Positions 32,766 to 41,308 of a DNA stretch of 47,990 nt are shown one piece after another (the stretch's first letter is position 1; every line of letters begins with the position of its first letter). The stretch comes from a virus. The position numbers were made by a program, and so were the translations under genes. The DNA lies in IMG/VR virus record IMGVR_UViG_3300049181_000066, positions 1 through 47,990 of that record. One strand, given 5' to 3'. The notes under the pieces are model-generated. The model ran no database searches. It saw only the letters and a list, made by a program, of their open reading frames with translations, and was not told the DNA's origin.

Positions 32766-34003
32766 TCGCAAACGAAGGTAGAGGGCGGGAGTTTGAACCC
32801 GTGCTCGGTGGTGTCACCGATGTCCAGCCGCAACTTGTATTCAGCCGCCATGCCGAATTTCGGGTGCATGAAGAAGAACCGCTGCACCGGATGCGACGAG
32901 TTGAAATACTCGCCCAACGCATACCCGTCGATGCCGGGGAAAGCACCATTGACCAGCACAGACCCTTTCGAGTGCGGCAGATCGATAGGCCGATGAAGAT
33001 GGCCGACAACGTAGTAGTCCGGCATCTTCCGCCCGGCGCGCGTGAAAAGCTGCGACGTGGTGGACACCATACGGCCCATGGCGTGGTTGGGGATGCCGAG
33101 CATTTTGTCACCGCCCCGCAGGTTGTCCCCGTGCCCGGCGTAGAACGAAAAACCCTGCACGTCGAACAGCGCGAATGGCTGCATGTTGAATTCGCACTTG
33201 ATGAACGGGCAATCGCGGAGTAACGCCTCAACATAGAGATACAGAAGCATGTCCATGTTCGAGTTGCGATTTTTCGTTGGCATCTTTTTCTGATTCTGCC
33301 AGCGCGTATGGTTTCCAACGCAGCCGTAGACGCGCAGGTTGGCCAGTGTGCTAAGGTTGCGGAGGAACTGAGCGATGGCGTGCCCGCCCGCGTAGAACTG
33401 CGCGAGCAGTGTATTGGCCTGCCCACACTCAGCCGCGTGGCTGAGCGCACCGTCGAGCATGTCCCCGAGGATAGGGACGACAATCTCCGGCACTTCAGTC
33501 GTGGTGTGGTCATTCATGATCGAAAAGATCGACTGCTGAAGCCGCCACAACCGGCGCAAGAAAATGTTGAAGTTGTAGCCGCCGAGCCCGAGGGTTTGCT
33601 CCGGCTTCACGACCGCACCGATATGCGTGTCCGAGAACAGGCACACCGCCGACTGAGGCGATGACTTGCTTTTTCTCGGAGCCCGGTAGATGTCCACAGG
33701 GGGCGCATAGGCTTTTGGGGCCAGTTCCATGATCTGCTCGACCAACACGTCAACTGCCGTGCGGCTCTCGTTGGCCTTATCGAGCGCCCGCTGAAGTTCC
33801 CCGGCTTTCGATTGCCAATGGTCAGCACGCGCACGGTAATCGATCTCGGGGACTTCTACCTGCGCAGTGTATTGACGGACCGCGTGAGTGACTGAACGAT
33901 ACGTTCTGCCTAGTTCTTCGGCGATTTTTGAATCGGCGACACCTGCGGCTTTAAGTTGTTTGAGTTTCGCGATCTCCGCGTCCGACCATTTACTACTTGC
34001 CAT
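32762..34003 (-). CDS. HTH-fused metallophosphoesterase
   Basis: The protein has 413 residues from ATG 34003, which overlaps the upstream stop; an in-frame ATG at 34042 would overlap more. The N-terminus (KWSDAEIAKLKQLKAAGVADSKIAEELGRTYRSV) is a Myb/SANT-like or HTH DNA-binding domain (about 5-42). The second part is a calcineurin-like phosphoesterase: SDTH at 124-127, GDMLDG at 180-185, GNHTR at 229-233, GHGD at 289-292 and GHLHRP at 333-338 provide the metal ligands. Phage enzymes of this superfamily include nucleases (Mre11/SbcD-type) and phosphatases. The DNA-binding fusion suggests a DNA-directed phosphodiesterase. It follows a gene of unknown function and lies downstream of the resolvase. 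Confidence 0.8.
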   Translation of the reverse strand: MASSKWSDAEIAKLKQLKAAGVADSKIAEELGRTYRSVTHAVRQYTAQVEVPEIDYRARADHWQSKAGELQRALDKANESRTAVDVLVEQIMELAPKAYAPPVDIYRAPRKSKSSPQSAVCLFSDTHIGAVVKPEQTLGLGGYNFNIFLRRLWRLQQSIFSIMNDHTTTEVPEIVVPILGDMLDGALSHAAECGQANTLLAQFYAGGHAIAQFLRNLSTLANLRVYGCVGNHTRWQNQKKMPTKNRNSNMDMLLYLYVEALLRDCPFIKCEFNMQPFALFDVQGFSFYAGHGDNLRGGDKMLGIPNHAMGRMVSTTSQLFTRAGRKMPDYYVVGHLHRPIDLPHSKGSVLVNGAFPGIDGYALGEYFNSSHPVQRFFFMHPKFGMAAEYKLRLDIGDTTEHGFKLPPSTFVCE

Positions 34004-34550
34004 TGTTTTTCCTTGGTTGCCGGGCAGGCTTCTTGGGTTCATCTCTCACTTCGATTGTCTGTGCCTGCATTCGGCCTGTAAAGACCATATCCCACGCCAT
34101 GAGAGCTTCAGCCGGGGACTTACCGCTCCCGACGATACAGTTGTCGGGAAATTGAAGATCGCCGAGGATCGCCACCCACGTTTGGTCCTCAAGCTTCATC
34201 AGCTTGGGCTTGTGAATCGTGTGCGGGGCCGCGAGCAATTCTGTCGCGGCCTTCTGCGTGGTGAGCAGATTAATGTGCTCTTGGTAGAGCATCGAAAGCT
34301 GCATCTCCAGCATGTTCTGGTGGTCGAGACTCCAGCGTTTGGGGTCGTCGATGATGCCGTCGATGCGATCACAAATTTTTGTGAAGGTCGCCTCGGCAGC
34401 CTCATATGCACCACCGTTGTGACTGTCCCTGTCCGGCTCCAAGTTGAGTAGAACCGGGTAGAGCGTCGCTGCGCAAGACAGCAAAGCGCCCAATTGTCGG
34501 ACCGTCACTTCGTCACGTGACGGTATAGGAACTTTAAGATTGTTGTTCAT
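33993..34550 (-). CDS. Unknown protein between resolvase and metallophosphoesterase
   Basis: The protein has 185 residues from ATG 34550 (ATGA overlap with the resolvase stop). The first part (TVRQLGALLSCAATLYPVLLNLEPD) is helical, then a region with Leu-rich helices (LEMQLSMLYQEHINLLTTQKAATELL). The C-terminal part reads VAILGDLQFPDNCIVGSGKSPAEALMAWDMVFTGR and ends with basic residues. The last 20 residues (PKKPARQPRKNNGK) suggest nucleic-acid contact. No family is recognised. Confidence 0.5.
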   Translation of the reverse strand: MNNNLKVPIPSRDEVTVRQLGALLSCAATLYPVLLNLEPDRDSHNGGAYEAAEATFTKICDRIDGIIDDPKRWSLDHQNMLEMQLSMLYQEHINLLTTQKAATELLAAPHTIHKPKLMKLEDQTWVAILGDLQFPDNCIVGSGKSPAEALMAWDMVFTGRMQAQTIEVRDEPKKPARQPRKNNGK

Positions 34551-35056
34551 CGTTGTATCCGGCTGAGGTTCGTTTTCGCCCAGTGCCATAACCATATTGC
34601 ATCTACTTCGTTGTCGTCGGCTTTTTCCATCCACGGATTTTTATCCCCACCATGTTTGGCGATTAAAGCCCGTTTCATTGTCGCTTTGTCCGCGCCCCCG
34701 TGCCCTGTCGCGAAAAGCTTCAGGGTGCTCACCGGGACGCACTCCACTATCTCTCCGGGAAACGTAAGCCAAATCGCGGCGCGATAGCTCGCCCAAAGTT
34801 GGCATTGATATGTGTAGGTGTTGAATTCAACATCTTCGAAGATGACCTGATCGAACTTGTGCGAGTAATTAAGCTCGACGAGTTTGGCATGAAAGCGAGA
34901 GATTCGGGGATCGGACCTACGGCGCATTCGGTTTTTACCCCAAGCCTTGATCTCGGACGCGGTCGCGTGGACCCACGTCCCCGAGTGAAAATGATCTTCA
35001 GCATTGTAAGCAAATCCAGTGTTAGTGCCGAGGTCCAGAGCCAGCGTCTTGATCAC
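34547..35056 (-). CDS. RuvC-like Holliday-junction resolvase
   Basis: The protein has 169 residues and starts with GTG 35056 directly after the sigma factor stop. LALDLGTNTGFAY (about 4-16) carries the first catalytic Asp, FEDVEFNTYTY (near 70-80) the acidic second motif, and EKADDNEVDAIWLWHW (near 148-163) the final DD/E-x-D set. VPVSTLKLFATGHGGADKATM in between is typical of phage RuvC-like resolvases. The enzyme resolves branched DNA before packaging. The start codon is embedded in the GGCACTATTGTAACG motif, which also covers the end of the sigma gene. Confidence 0.85.
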   Translation of the reverse strand: MIKTLALDLGTNTGFAYNAEDHFHSGTWVHATASEIKAWGKNRMRRRSDPRISRFHAKLVELNYSHKFDQVIFEDVEFNTYTYQCQLWASYRAAIWLTFPGEIVECVPVSTLKLFATGHGGADKATMKRALIAKHGGDKNPWMEKADDNEVDAIWLWHWAKTNLSRIQR

Positions 35057-35070
35057 GTTACAATAGTGCC
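35056..35070 (-). promoter_or_regulatory. GGCACTATTGTAACG motif at resolvase start
   Basis: On the minus strand the motif reads GGCACTATTGTAACG; its last G is the first base of the GTG start at 35056. It overlaps the last codons of the sigma-factor gene. It matches the motifs at 1232 and 20697 at 13 of 15 positions. Confidence 0.5.
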
Positions 35071-35753
35071 TTTTTGCGGGTCACTTCGGCACGTATTTTT
35101 TTCAGTGCCCGGATGTGAGTCAATCGAGTCGCTTCGCGGACCACCCCGAGGATGTCACCGATTTCCTGAAAATTCATCCCGCCCCGGTAATGAAGATCGA
35201 GGGTCATGAATTCGTTTTTGCTGAGCTTGGCGCGCATAAGCGGCTCCACGATGGCCCATTGGTCCCTGATTTCGATCTGTTCGGTCTCCGGGTCAACCAC
35301 GGGGCCGAAGACGCCACTCAGCGCCGACCCATATTCACTGGGTTGCCCGATGCGAAGGTTTTCGGGGTAGTCCCCGTCGGCCCCTTCCATGTGGTAGTCC
35401 GGCTTAATGTGGTGCAGTTCTCCAACCTCGTGAATGCTGGCGTGCTTCACCACGTCTTTTTGCCTCCACGCGTCACAGATGCCACGACGCACGGACACTT
35501 TCGCATAGGCGAAGAAGCGCACTCGGTTGGGCTTGAATTGCTTGGCGGCTTTGCACAGCGCCGACCAGCACAGCGAAAAAAGTTCATCGTCCGGGAGCCC
35601 TCCACGGCAGACTCGCCGCGCATAGGGGATCGCTTCGTGCATCGCATGCAGAGCAAGCTCGTTACGCGCGTCTTCGGTGTTCAACCCCGCAAGAAAATTC
35701 TCACGGACTTCGGTTAGAGACTCTGTTGGGAGTCCATTCATTACACTACTCAT
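35058..35753 (-). CDS. Sigma-70 family RNA polymerase sigma factor
   Basis: The protein has 231 residues, from ATG 35753 (ATGA overlap). Region 2: LPDDELFSLCWSALCKAAKQFKP, then FFAYAKVSVRRGICDAWRQ, contains the core-binding and -10 recognition helices. Region 4: LSKNEFMTLDLHYRGGMNFQEIGDILGVVREATRLTHIRALKKIR is the HTH that contacts the -35 element. Region 3 is minimal. Phage sigma factors redirect host RNA polymerase to middle or late promoters. It is co-directional with the polymerase and primase genes, so it is made with the replication proteins, consistent with a middle-to-late switch. The start-proximal GGCACT motif is a candidate target. Confidence 0.85.
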   Translation of the reverse strand: MSSVMNGLPTESLTEVRENFLAGLNTEDARNELALHAMHEAIPYARRVCRGGLPDDELFSLCWSALCKAAKQFKPNRVRFFAYAKVSVRRGICDAWRQKDVVKHASIHEVGELHHIKPDYHMEGADGDYPENLRIGQPSEYGSALSGVFGPVVDPETEQIEIRDQWAIVEPLMRAKLSKNEFMTLDLHYRGGMNFQEIGDILGVVREATRLTHIRALKKIRAEVTRKKALL

Positions 35754-37948
35754 TTGCTGAATATTGATACTTTGTTGATTTCGATTGTTGGTTTCGGTGC
35801 GACCACGGGCGGCGCGCCAAATTGTTCACCGCGTTGGAATACCCAAACACGGGTGCCGAGAGGGCCGGGCTCGATAGAGCACTTGATGACGCCCTCCTTC
35901 TGGACGTTTTCCAGATAGCGGTTGATTTGGTCCAGCTTGATACTGCGGACAGCGACATCGTTTGGACCGGCGCTGAGCATGCGTTGTAACAGGGTCACTG
36001 TGCCGCGCCACTCAGTCGCTTCGGGGTTCGTTTCGAAGTGCATTCGAAGCATGTCGATTAAAAGTTCTTTGAACGGCGCGAAACGGCTGGACTGTTGCGC
36101 CTGTTCCATGAGAGACGGGTCTTTATAGGGGTAGTAGCCAAAGCGGGAATCCCGAATGACAAACTCAGGCGGCGTCCACTGGATCAACCACGCGAGAAAA
36201 TACGGAAGCTCTTGAGTGATCAGCCTTTCGACTTCGTCGCGGGGCTCCCACTTGTCCTCGCGAGAGCGACAGCGTAACAGCATAATTTTGTCGAACGTGC
36301 CCGTGTCCATCGGACCGAGAATTCGGCTACTCGTTGAGTCGAGGTTCGTCGTGACGAAAAGTCGCCCATGCCACTCGGTCATGCCTGCAATCTGAAACTT
36401 CTGATTGCTCATCACATCTTTGTTTGCAACGATTTTCTTGATCTTGACCATCACGCCGTTTTGAGACCGGCTGTTGTCGGAGATCGTATCATCGTCTAGG
36501 CACCACTGTGGGAACCTAAAAAGGTGTTCCGTAAAGCTTTCGTTGTTGACTACATAACTCTCCACGTCAACGAAGCCCCCGACTGACCGGCCAACAATTT
36601 CACGGTTCAACAGGGTTTTGCCGCTATTCACTTCGCCCATCAAGAAGATCATAGTGCCGGGCCGGGGGGTATAATTAAGGCCACTCAGATAGTAGTATTG
36701 CCACCACGCGAGAAAATTGGCCAGCGATACTTCGTCAAACATGACGTTGAGTCGTTTCGAGAGCCAAGGAAATTTTCCAGTGGTCCCCCACTGAGTTACC
36801 TCATTCGCAGGCTTTACGACGTTAGAGATAAAAGTGTTTAAACGACGTTCTCCGAGATACATGAGGACTCCCGGTGGGCGGAATACATACGGTGCCGCAT
36901 TCTTAATCCGATTCTCTTGATAGATGTGCTCAAGCGCGATCTTTAACAAAGACTTCTTACCCTTACTCGTGTCGTTTGTCAAACCGCAAGTGATTTCGAG
37001 GTAGTTCAAAAGCTCGTCTTTGCCGAGGGGGCACCAACTACCCTTAATCATCCGCCAGAAATTTTTACTTTCCCAGTAGATATCTTTCGTCGCTTTCGCG
37101 ATGGCATCCTCCGAAAAGTTTTTGATGAATTCGGGACCGAGTAGATCAGACCACGAGTAGAACACTTTGTCGGCGTGCGCGGAGAAGGTGAATATGCCAT
37201 CACGCTTCACGATAGCCGACATCGGCGACGTGGAAGAAGGCACCCAAAACGTCGGGCCTTGCGCGGTCTCGACGAAGTCGCCCGGCCAGTTGGCAAACTC
37301 GGGATACTTGGCCTTCAGCGCGGCTTCGACGCGTTCCATAGGCACGTCCACGTCGGCCTTCGACTGAAAGCGATACCTCATCCCGCACTCGACGAAAAAC
37401 GCCTGAAGCTTCGTCTCGGGGATCGGGCCGTGGCCGGTCTCTTTCCACTGGCAACCGTTGCACAGGAGCCTCGTGGGCGACTCCCAAGCGCCTTCGTCAA
37501 GGCCGGGGAGAAGATCGAGGTTCAGCCACTTGCGCGCCTGCTGGAGCACGAAGGAAGCGAATTCATAGGTGTCTACGCAGAGAGGACGAGGGAGAATCCA
37601 GACTAACCGGACGTTGCCGCCAACTGAGCGTTCGATCCACGTCGGTTTGATGCCCATCGCCGCGATGGCTTCGAGGACGCGGGCTTCAGGAATGGCCACG
37701 TCAAAGTCAGCGTGAAACGCATGAAGGAACTTAGGCGGGTTGTCTTCGCGTGAAACCCGGCAGTTGGGATTGTAAGGCTCGAACGCGGAGTAAAAACTGT
37801 GACGCGTGTTGACGTTCTTATACCAGTCTTGGCGGGCATTCTTATCCTTTCGGATTTGTTCGGTGATCTGTTCTGTCGGCACAAATTCCCACGGGTTGCC
37901 GGGGAAAGTCTGCTTTTCGACTAGGTTCTGAGTATAGTAAAACGGCAC
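35750..37948 (-). CDS. Primase-helicase fusion (AEP-like primase + SF3 helicase)
   Basis: The protein has 732 residues from GTG 37948. The N-terminal domain has FHADFDVAIPEARV near 78-91, a DxD-type motif as in archaeo-eukaryotic primases, then ERSVGGNVRLVWILP near 105-119, the second conserved segment. The C-terminal part is an SF3-type helicase: Walker A GEVNSGKT (about 437-445), Walker B WCLDDDT, and sensor-1-like LFVTTNLD. This arrangement matches D5/poxvirus-like primase-helicases in phages, which replace DnaG and DnaB. It lies 20 bases after the shared palindrome and is followed by the sigma factor. The start lacks a Shine-Dalgarno sequence. The GTG is my reading; no ATG alternative lies close upstream. 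Confidence 0.85.
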   Translation of the reverse strand: MPFYYTQNLVEKQTFPGNPWEFVPTEQITEQIRKDKNARQDWYKNVNTRHSFYSAFEPYNPNCRVSREDNPPKFLHAFHADFDVAIPEARVLEAIAAMGIKPTWIERSVGGNVRLVWILPRPLCVDTYEFASFVLQQARKWLNLDLLPGLDEGAWESPTRLLCNGCQWKETGHGPIPETKLQAFFVECGMRYRFQSKADVDVPMERVEAALKAKYPEFANWPGDFVETAQGPTFWVPSSTSPMSAIVKRDGIFTFSAHADKVFYSWSDLLGPEFIKNFSEDAIAKATKDIYWESKNFWRMIKGSWCPLGKDELLNYLEITCGLTNDTSKGKKSLLKIALEHIYQENRIKNAAPYVFRPPGVLMYLGERRLNTFISNVVKPANEVTQWGTTGKFPWLSKRLNVMFDEVSLANFLAWWQYYYLSGLNYTPRPGTMIFLMGEVNSGKTLLNREIVGRSVGGFVDVESYVVNNESFTEHLFRFPQWCLDDDTISDNSRSQNGVMVKIKKIVANKDVMSNQKFQIAGMTEWHGRLFVTTNLDSTSSRILGPMDTGTFDKIMLLRCRSREDKWEPRDEVERLITQELPYFLAWLIQWTPPEFVIRDSRFGYYPYKDPSLMEQAQQSSRFAPFKELLIDMLRMHFETNPEATEWRGTVTLLQRMLSAGPNDVAVRSIKLDQINRYLENVQKEGVIKCSIEPGPLGTRVWVFQRGEQFGAPPVVAPKPTIEINKVSIFSK

Positions 37949-37967
37949 AACTACAACAACTGCAATT

Positions 37968-37985
37968 TGACACCAATTGGTGTCA
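37968..37985. promoter_or_regulatory. Shared palindrome between polymerase and primase genes
   Basis: TGACACCAATTGGTGTCA is identical to the core at 8354-8371. It starts at the polymerase stop (minus-strand TGA at 37985-37983) and ends 20 bases before the primase GTG. As an operator it would control primase-helicase; as a terminator it would end the polymerase message. Confidence 0.7.
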
Positions 37986-39980
37986 TTTGCAATAAAATTC
38001 TACTTCTTTCGCTTCGGCTGCGATTGGGCAGCCTTTGAGCCACTCCGGGCACTTGGACATGGTATGCTCGACATCTTTGGCCGATACATCCTGATCGACT
38101 TCTAGGACAGCTTCATCATGGACGCTAAAGAGGTTCGTCCAACCGTTGTCTTCCATCGCTATAAGGTGCTCTCCAAACACGTCTCTGGCAACTGCCTGAG
38201 TGATATTTTCTGTTAATTTTCCTCCATAGTTTTGATACCGCTTTCCGCCCACTTCGGCGGTGTAGACATCCTGCCACTCGGGCTTTTTTGTCTCGTGGTT
38301 GGGCTTGAGCCGTTTTTCACAACGGACTTTGGTGTAAACCATCTTGCGTCCCGAGGGGAGAGTCATCGTGAAGTCTTCCCCAACTGACCGTTTAAACATA
38401 CTGTCGAGGCGCTTCCAAATCCCGTCCTGCCCGGCGATCAGGGGATTCTGCTCTCGAAATTCTTTGACGATCTCCCGCGACCGTTTGCCGAATCCGCTCT
38501 TTTTCTGAAGGACACCGGTAAGCGGGTGGGGTTCTTCAATCCACTCCGGGTCGTCTTCGGTGATATCGAGCCCGGCCAGTGTCATAGCCATCTTGATGAA
38601 CTTTTCCCAGCCTGCGCCGTATCCGAGGGCCAGCACGCGCGCCTTAGCAAGCGCATACATCTTTGAGTTGGCCTTCTTTAACGGAGGGATCGAACCGGCC
38701 TTCCAACCCATCGTCGAGATCGCGTGGGCCTCGTATGGCCCCAACCCCGAACCGAGAAGCTGTAACATCGCCTGATCGCCACACAGCCATGCCAGCACGC
38801 GAGGTTCGATCTGCGATAAATCGGAGACGATCATCTTCTTGCCGGGGCGCGGGATCACGAGGTTACGAAAATCGATGGCAAATTTAATCCAGTCCGGCCA
38901 CTGACCGACTTCCTCATAATACCCAACGGCTGCCATGCAACGTTTTTCGTTCATCTCCATCAGACCGTGCTCGTTGCAGAAAATCGGCACCTTGCGCATG
39001 TTCTGGAAATTGACACCGGAGTCGCCGGACCAGCGCCCGGTGTGCGCGCCGAAATATTTCAGGCCGAACGGGAGAGTGCCGTCGCCGCGAAGGCGCTCTT
39101 TGACCTTGACGAAGGTCTTGTAAATTTTATTGATCGAGCGCCACGCTGACACCGCCAGAATCCACGGGTGGTCCTTCGCGTAGGTGTCTTCCCAAGCTTG
39201 GTAACCTTCCTCGTCGTCGGACTTCGTGGGCGGACACGGGATGCCTTTTCGACGGCACTGCTCGGCGATGCACTTCGTTGAAGTCGGCTTCGTGTTGAAA
39301 TCGTCCCAGCCTTCTTCGTCGTCTTCGGAGTCTTTGATCCACGGGATCAATTGCTCCGTGTTATGCTTCATCTCGTGACTCTGGCAGATGTAGAGATCAA
39401 GAAGCTCGACGTTGATCTGCACGCCACGTCGGCCTTGCGCGACCGTAAGTTGACTCAGGCGGCGTTCCAGCGTCGGCCACTTGTGAGAGTGGTCATTCCA
39501 AATCTTCCAGCACCAGTAGGCGTCCCGGCGCGCGTAATCGAGCATGTGCTTCTGCTCATCGGGATTGAAATCCTGCCAGCGTTTGTCTTTCGCGTCGCTA
39601 CGCATCGACTTGTCAAGCCTCACGCCGTAAAGAAATTCTACCGCTTGGTCAAGCGAGCGCCGGTTGCATAGAAAAGACGTGAGATTAGCCGTGCAGTGCC
39701 ACTGCGCAGGGTTGGACTTGGGCTTCCACTCGCGGCGATCCAGTTCGGCAGTGACGGATTCGTCGAAGTAGGAATTGTGGGCGAGCCCAAGCTGGCCGTC
39801 CACCGCCGACCAGTTGAAATCTTTGATCGGACCAGCCCAGCAAGTGCTGCCGTCCGAGGCGGCAATCATGTAGGGGTCAAAAAGATCATGACGGCAGTAT
39901 TGTTCTGCGATCATGGTCTTCACCGAATACTTCAGCTTGGGCGCGTAGTATGTTTCGTAATCGATTGCAACCGGCGTCAT
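37983..39980 (-). CDS. DNA polymerase, family A, with 3'-5' exonuclease
   Basis: The protein has 665 residues from ATG 39980. Exonuclease motifs are AIDYETYY (I, near 5-12), LAHNSYFDESV (II, near 67-77) and YARRDAYWCWKIW (III, near 155-167). The polymerase domain has GRWSGDSGVNFQNM, motif A SDLSQIEPRV (about 381-391), motif B-like LGYGAGWEKF, and motif C HDE near 620. The fold and size fit a phage polymerase I-type replicase with proofreading and without a 5'-nuclease domain. All catalytic residues seen are intact. It carries a CGTTTAAAC site at 38390-38397. The upstream 78 bases hold a GC hairpin. Confidence 0.9.
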   Translation of the reverse strand: MTPVAIDYETYYAPKLKYSVKTMIAEQYCRHDLFDPYMIAASDGSTCWAGPIKDFNWSAVDGQLGLAHNSYFDESVTAELDRREWKPKSNPAQWHCTANLTSFLCNRRSLDQAVEFLYGVRLDKSMRSDAKDKRWQDFNPDEQKHMLDYARRDAYWCWKIWNDHSHKWPTLERRLSQLTVAQGRRGVQINVELLDLYICQSHEMKHNTEQLIPWIKDSEDDEEGWDDFNTKPTSTKCIAEQCRRKGIPCPPTKSDDEEGYQAWEDTYAKDHPWILAVSAWRSINKIYKTFVKVKERLRGDGTLPFGLKYFGAHTGRWSGDSGVNFQNMRKVPIFCNEHGLMEMNEKRCMAAVGYYEEVGQWPDWIKFAIDFRNLVIPRPGKKMIVSDLSQIEPRVLAWLCGDQAMLQLLGSGLGPYEAHAISTMGWKAGSIPPLKKANSKMYALAKARVLALGYGAGWEKFIKMAMTLAGLDITEDDPEWIEEPHPLTGVLQKKSGFGKRSREIVKEFREQNPLIAGQDGIWKRLDSMFKRSVGEDFTMTLPSGRKMVYTKVRCEKRLKPNHETKKPEWQDVYTAEVGGKRYQNYGGKLTENITQAVARDVFGEHLIAMEDNGWTNLFSVHDEAVLEVDQDVSAKDVEHTMSKCPEWLKGCPIAAEAKEVEFYCK

Positions 39981-39993
39981 TTGTAAACTTCAC

Positions 39994-40011
39994 GCCCCGT
40001 TTCGCCGGGGC
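39994..40011 (-). other. GC-rich hairpin in polymerase leader
   Basis: A 6-bp stem (GCCCCG / CGGGGC on the plus strand) with a six-base loop lies 13 bases upstream of the polymerase ATG on the minus strand. No T-run follows in that direction, so an attenuator or mRNA structure is more likely than a terminator. A second small inverted repeat, GGTAG/CTACC, is at 40048-40063 over the stop of the preceding gene. Confidence 0.5.
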
Positions 40012-40058
40012 CACGCGGACTCGCATCACGCTGAGTCATGCGTCGTAGGTAGGAAAAT

Positions 40059-40451
40059 CTACCGGGTTCGACTCAGTGTTTGCCCACAAGAGGGCTGCGC
40101 CTGAACCTTCGCCTGAACGATGCGAGCTATCGCCTCATTCACTTCGCGCTCGAACTTGTCGAGCAAATTGCCTGTGGCAAACTTTGGGCACTCGTGCCCA
40201 TCTTGGGTATAGAGCGGCTCGTGGACCGGCGTCGTATACTTGCCGCGCAGATGCCGGACAGCGGCTTCCACGTCGGCCTTCACTTCGTCCATGAATTCAG
40301 AGCCCACTCGTTTGAACTTGCCCGCCCGGAACTTCGCTGAGCATTTCAGCGCGTATTCCTTGATGGCGGACTCGTTCACGAGCCGAGTGTTATCCGTCCA
40401 CGCATGCGGATTCGTATCCGCGTCCGCTTGAGAGTCTTCGATGTTACTCAT
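40059..40451 (-). CDS. Small helical protein before DNA polymerase
   Basis: The protein has 130 residues, from ATG 40451 (overlaps the SprT-like stop by eight bases). The core FRAGKFKRVGSEFMDEVKADVEAAVRHLRGK is two charged helices; it resembles, weakly, the histone-like or DUF1931-type helices seen in some phage DNA-binding proteins, but I cannot name the family. The second half has a Cys near 98 and an unstructured C-terminus. Position before DNA polymerase suggests a replication accessory role. Confidence 0.45.
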   Translation of the reverse strand: MSNIEDSQADADTNPHAWTDNTRLVNESAIKEYALKCSAKFRAGKFKRVGSEFMDEVKADVEAAVRHLRGKYTTPVHEPLYTQDGHECPKFATGNLLDKFEREVNEAIARIVQAKVQAQPSCGQTLSRTR

Positions 40452-41112
40452 CGCCGCCTCCTTCGTCGTCCGGGTCGAAGTCCAGAGCACCGACATCGAA
40501 CGTCATCGGCCCGTGGCCAACGACCGGGCAAATCGGCGCGCCGATTTCGAGCCACTTCCGCGTCGCGCGAACGTTATATTCGCACTTGCTGCACTCGCAC
40601 TTGATCAGACGCGTGGTCTGTTTCTTGCCGGGCATACGCATCCCGTCCAGTTTGGAGTGAGGATACGGGCCGAGTTTCGCAATCCACTTTTCGCAGATTT
40701 CGATCAGGTCTTTTTCGGCGCGCGTCGAAGTCAGTTTACCGCAGAGGTAAACCGCACGAGCACACTTGCCGAAAACTTTGTTGTGGCCTTCCTTGTTGCC
40801 GACAACGGCGTGGACGACTTCGTGGACGAGCGTCGGCAGGACGCCTTGCCCATCAGTCTGCCGCCCAATATGAATTTCCCCCCGCATGTATGGCGAGATG
40901 AAAATCTGGCTTCGCTTGTCCTCGGAAGCCGTCGTGGCCCAGCACTCGCCGAGAACACGTTTCTTGTTGCTTAAGCCGCGCGACGACGGCCAGCCGCAGG
41001 CAACCCGAATCTCGGGCACCTTGTAGCCCTTTTCTTCAAAGAGCGGAGTCATCAGCGCGACTGCGGCCATCAGCCATTCTTCGCGCGTGGAGTATTTGGG
41101 CTTATCGGCCAT
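40444..41112 (-). CDS. SprT-like zinc metalloprotease
   Basis: The protein has 222 residues from ATG 41112. HEVVHAVVGNKEGHNKVFGKCA near 96-117 gives the HExxH and the third His ligand in the spacing typical of SprT/Spartan proteins. The C-terminal CECSKCEYNV ... ICPVVGHG near 180-205 is a zinc-ribbon-like element often found in the same family. In eukaryotes Spartan removes DNA-protein crosslinks; for phage members the substrate is unknown, but clearance of DNA-bound proteins is reasonable. It overlaps the upstream micro-gene and the downstream small gene. Confidence 0.8.
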   Translation of the reverse strand: MADKPKYSTREEWLMAAVALMTPLFEEKGYKVPEIRVACGWPSSRGLSNKKRVLGECWATTASEDKRSQIFISPYMRGEIHIGRQTDGQGVLPTLVHEVVHAVVGNKEGHNKVFGKCARAVYLCGKLTSTRAEKDLIEICEKWIAKLGPYPHSKLDGMRMPGKKQTTRLIKCECSKCEYNVRATRKWLEIGAPICPVVGHGPMTFDVGALDFDPDDEGGGDE

Positions 41113-41260
41113 AAGAGTATTCGATGCGCTCGGTCTTCGAGAAACAGCGAGCCTTTTTATTCTGGTATTCGACCCGCCCGTTCGGGTTCGCCGCCACGAA
41201 GGCATCTCCGGCCTGCCGGAGCGCCTCTCGATTTGCTACTGTAACTTTTTTCATCTTCAT
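41102..41260 (-). CDS. 52-residue basic micro-gene
   Basis: This 52-residue basic protein (MKMKKVTVANREALRQAGDAF ...) has no known motif. It starts at 41260, preceded by AAAGGAACTGAACAAC, one of the few Shine-Dalgarno-like contexts in the window. It overlaps the SprT-like start by 11 bases. ATG 41254 is an alternative start. The function is unknown. Confidence 0.5.
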   Translation of the reverse strand: MKMKKVTVANREALRQAGDAFVAANPNGRVEYQNKKARCFSKTERIEYSYGR

Positions 41261-41308
41261 GTTGTTCAGTTCCTTTCTCGGAACATCGTCACTATACCAT
41301 GTCCACGT

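Noticed and set aside
40055-40085. GGGTTCGACTC resembling a tRNA T-loop
   Set aside because: The flanking bases do not form a T stem and no acceptor or anticodon arm could be built; it is the 3' end of a gene.
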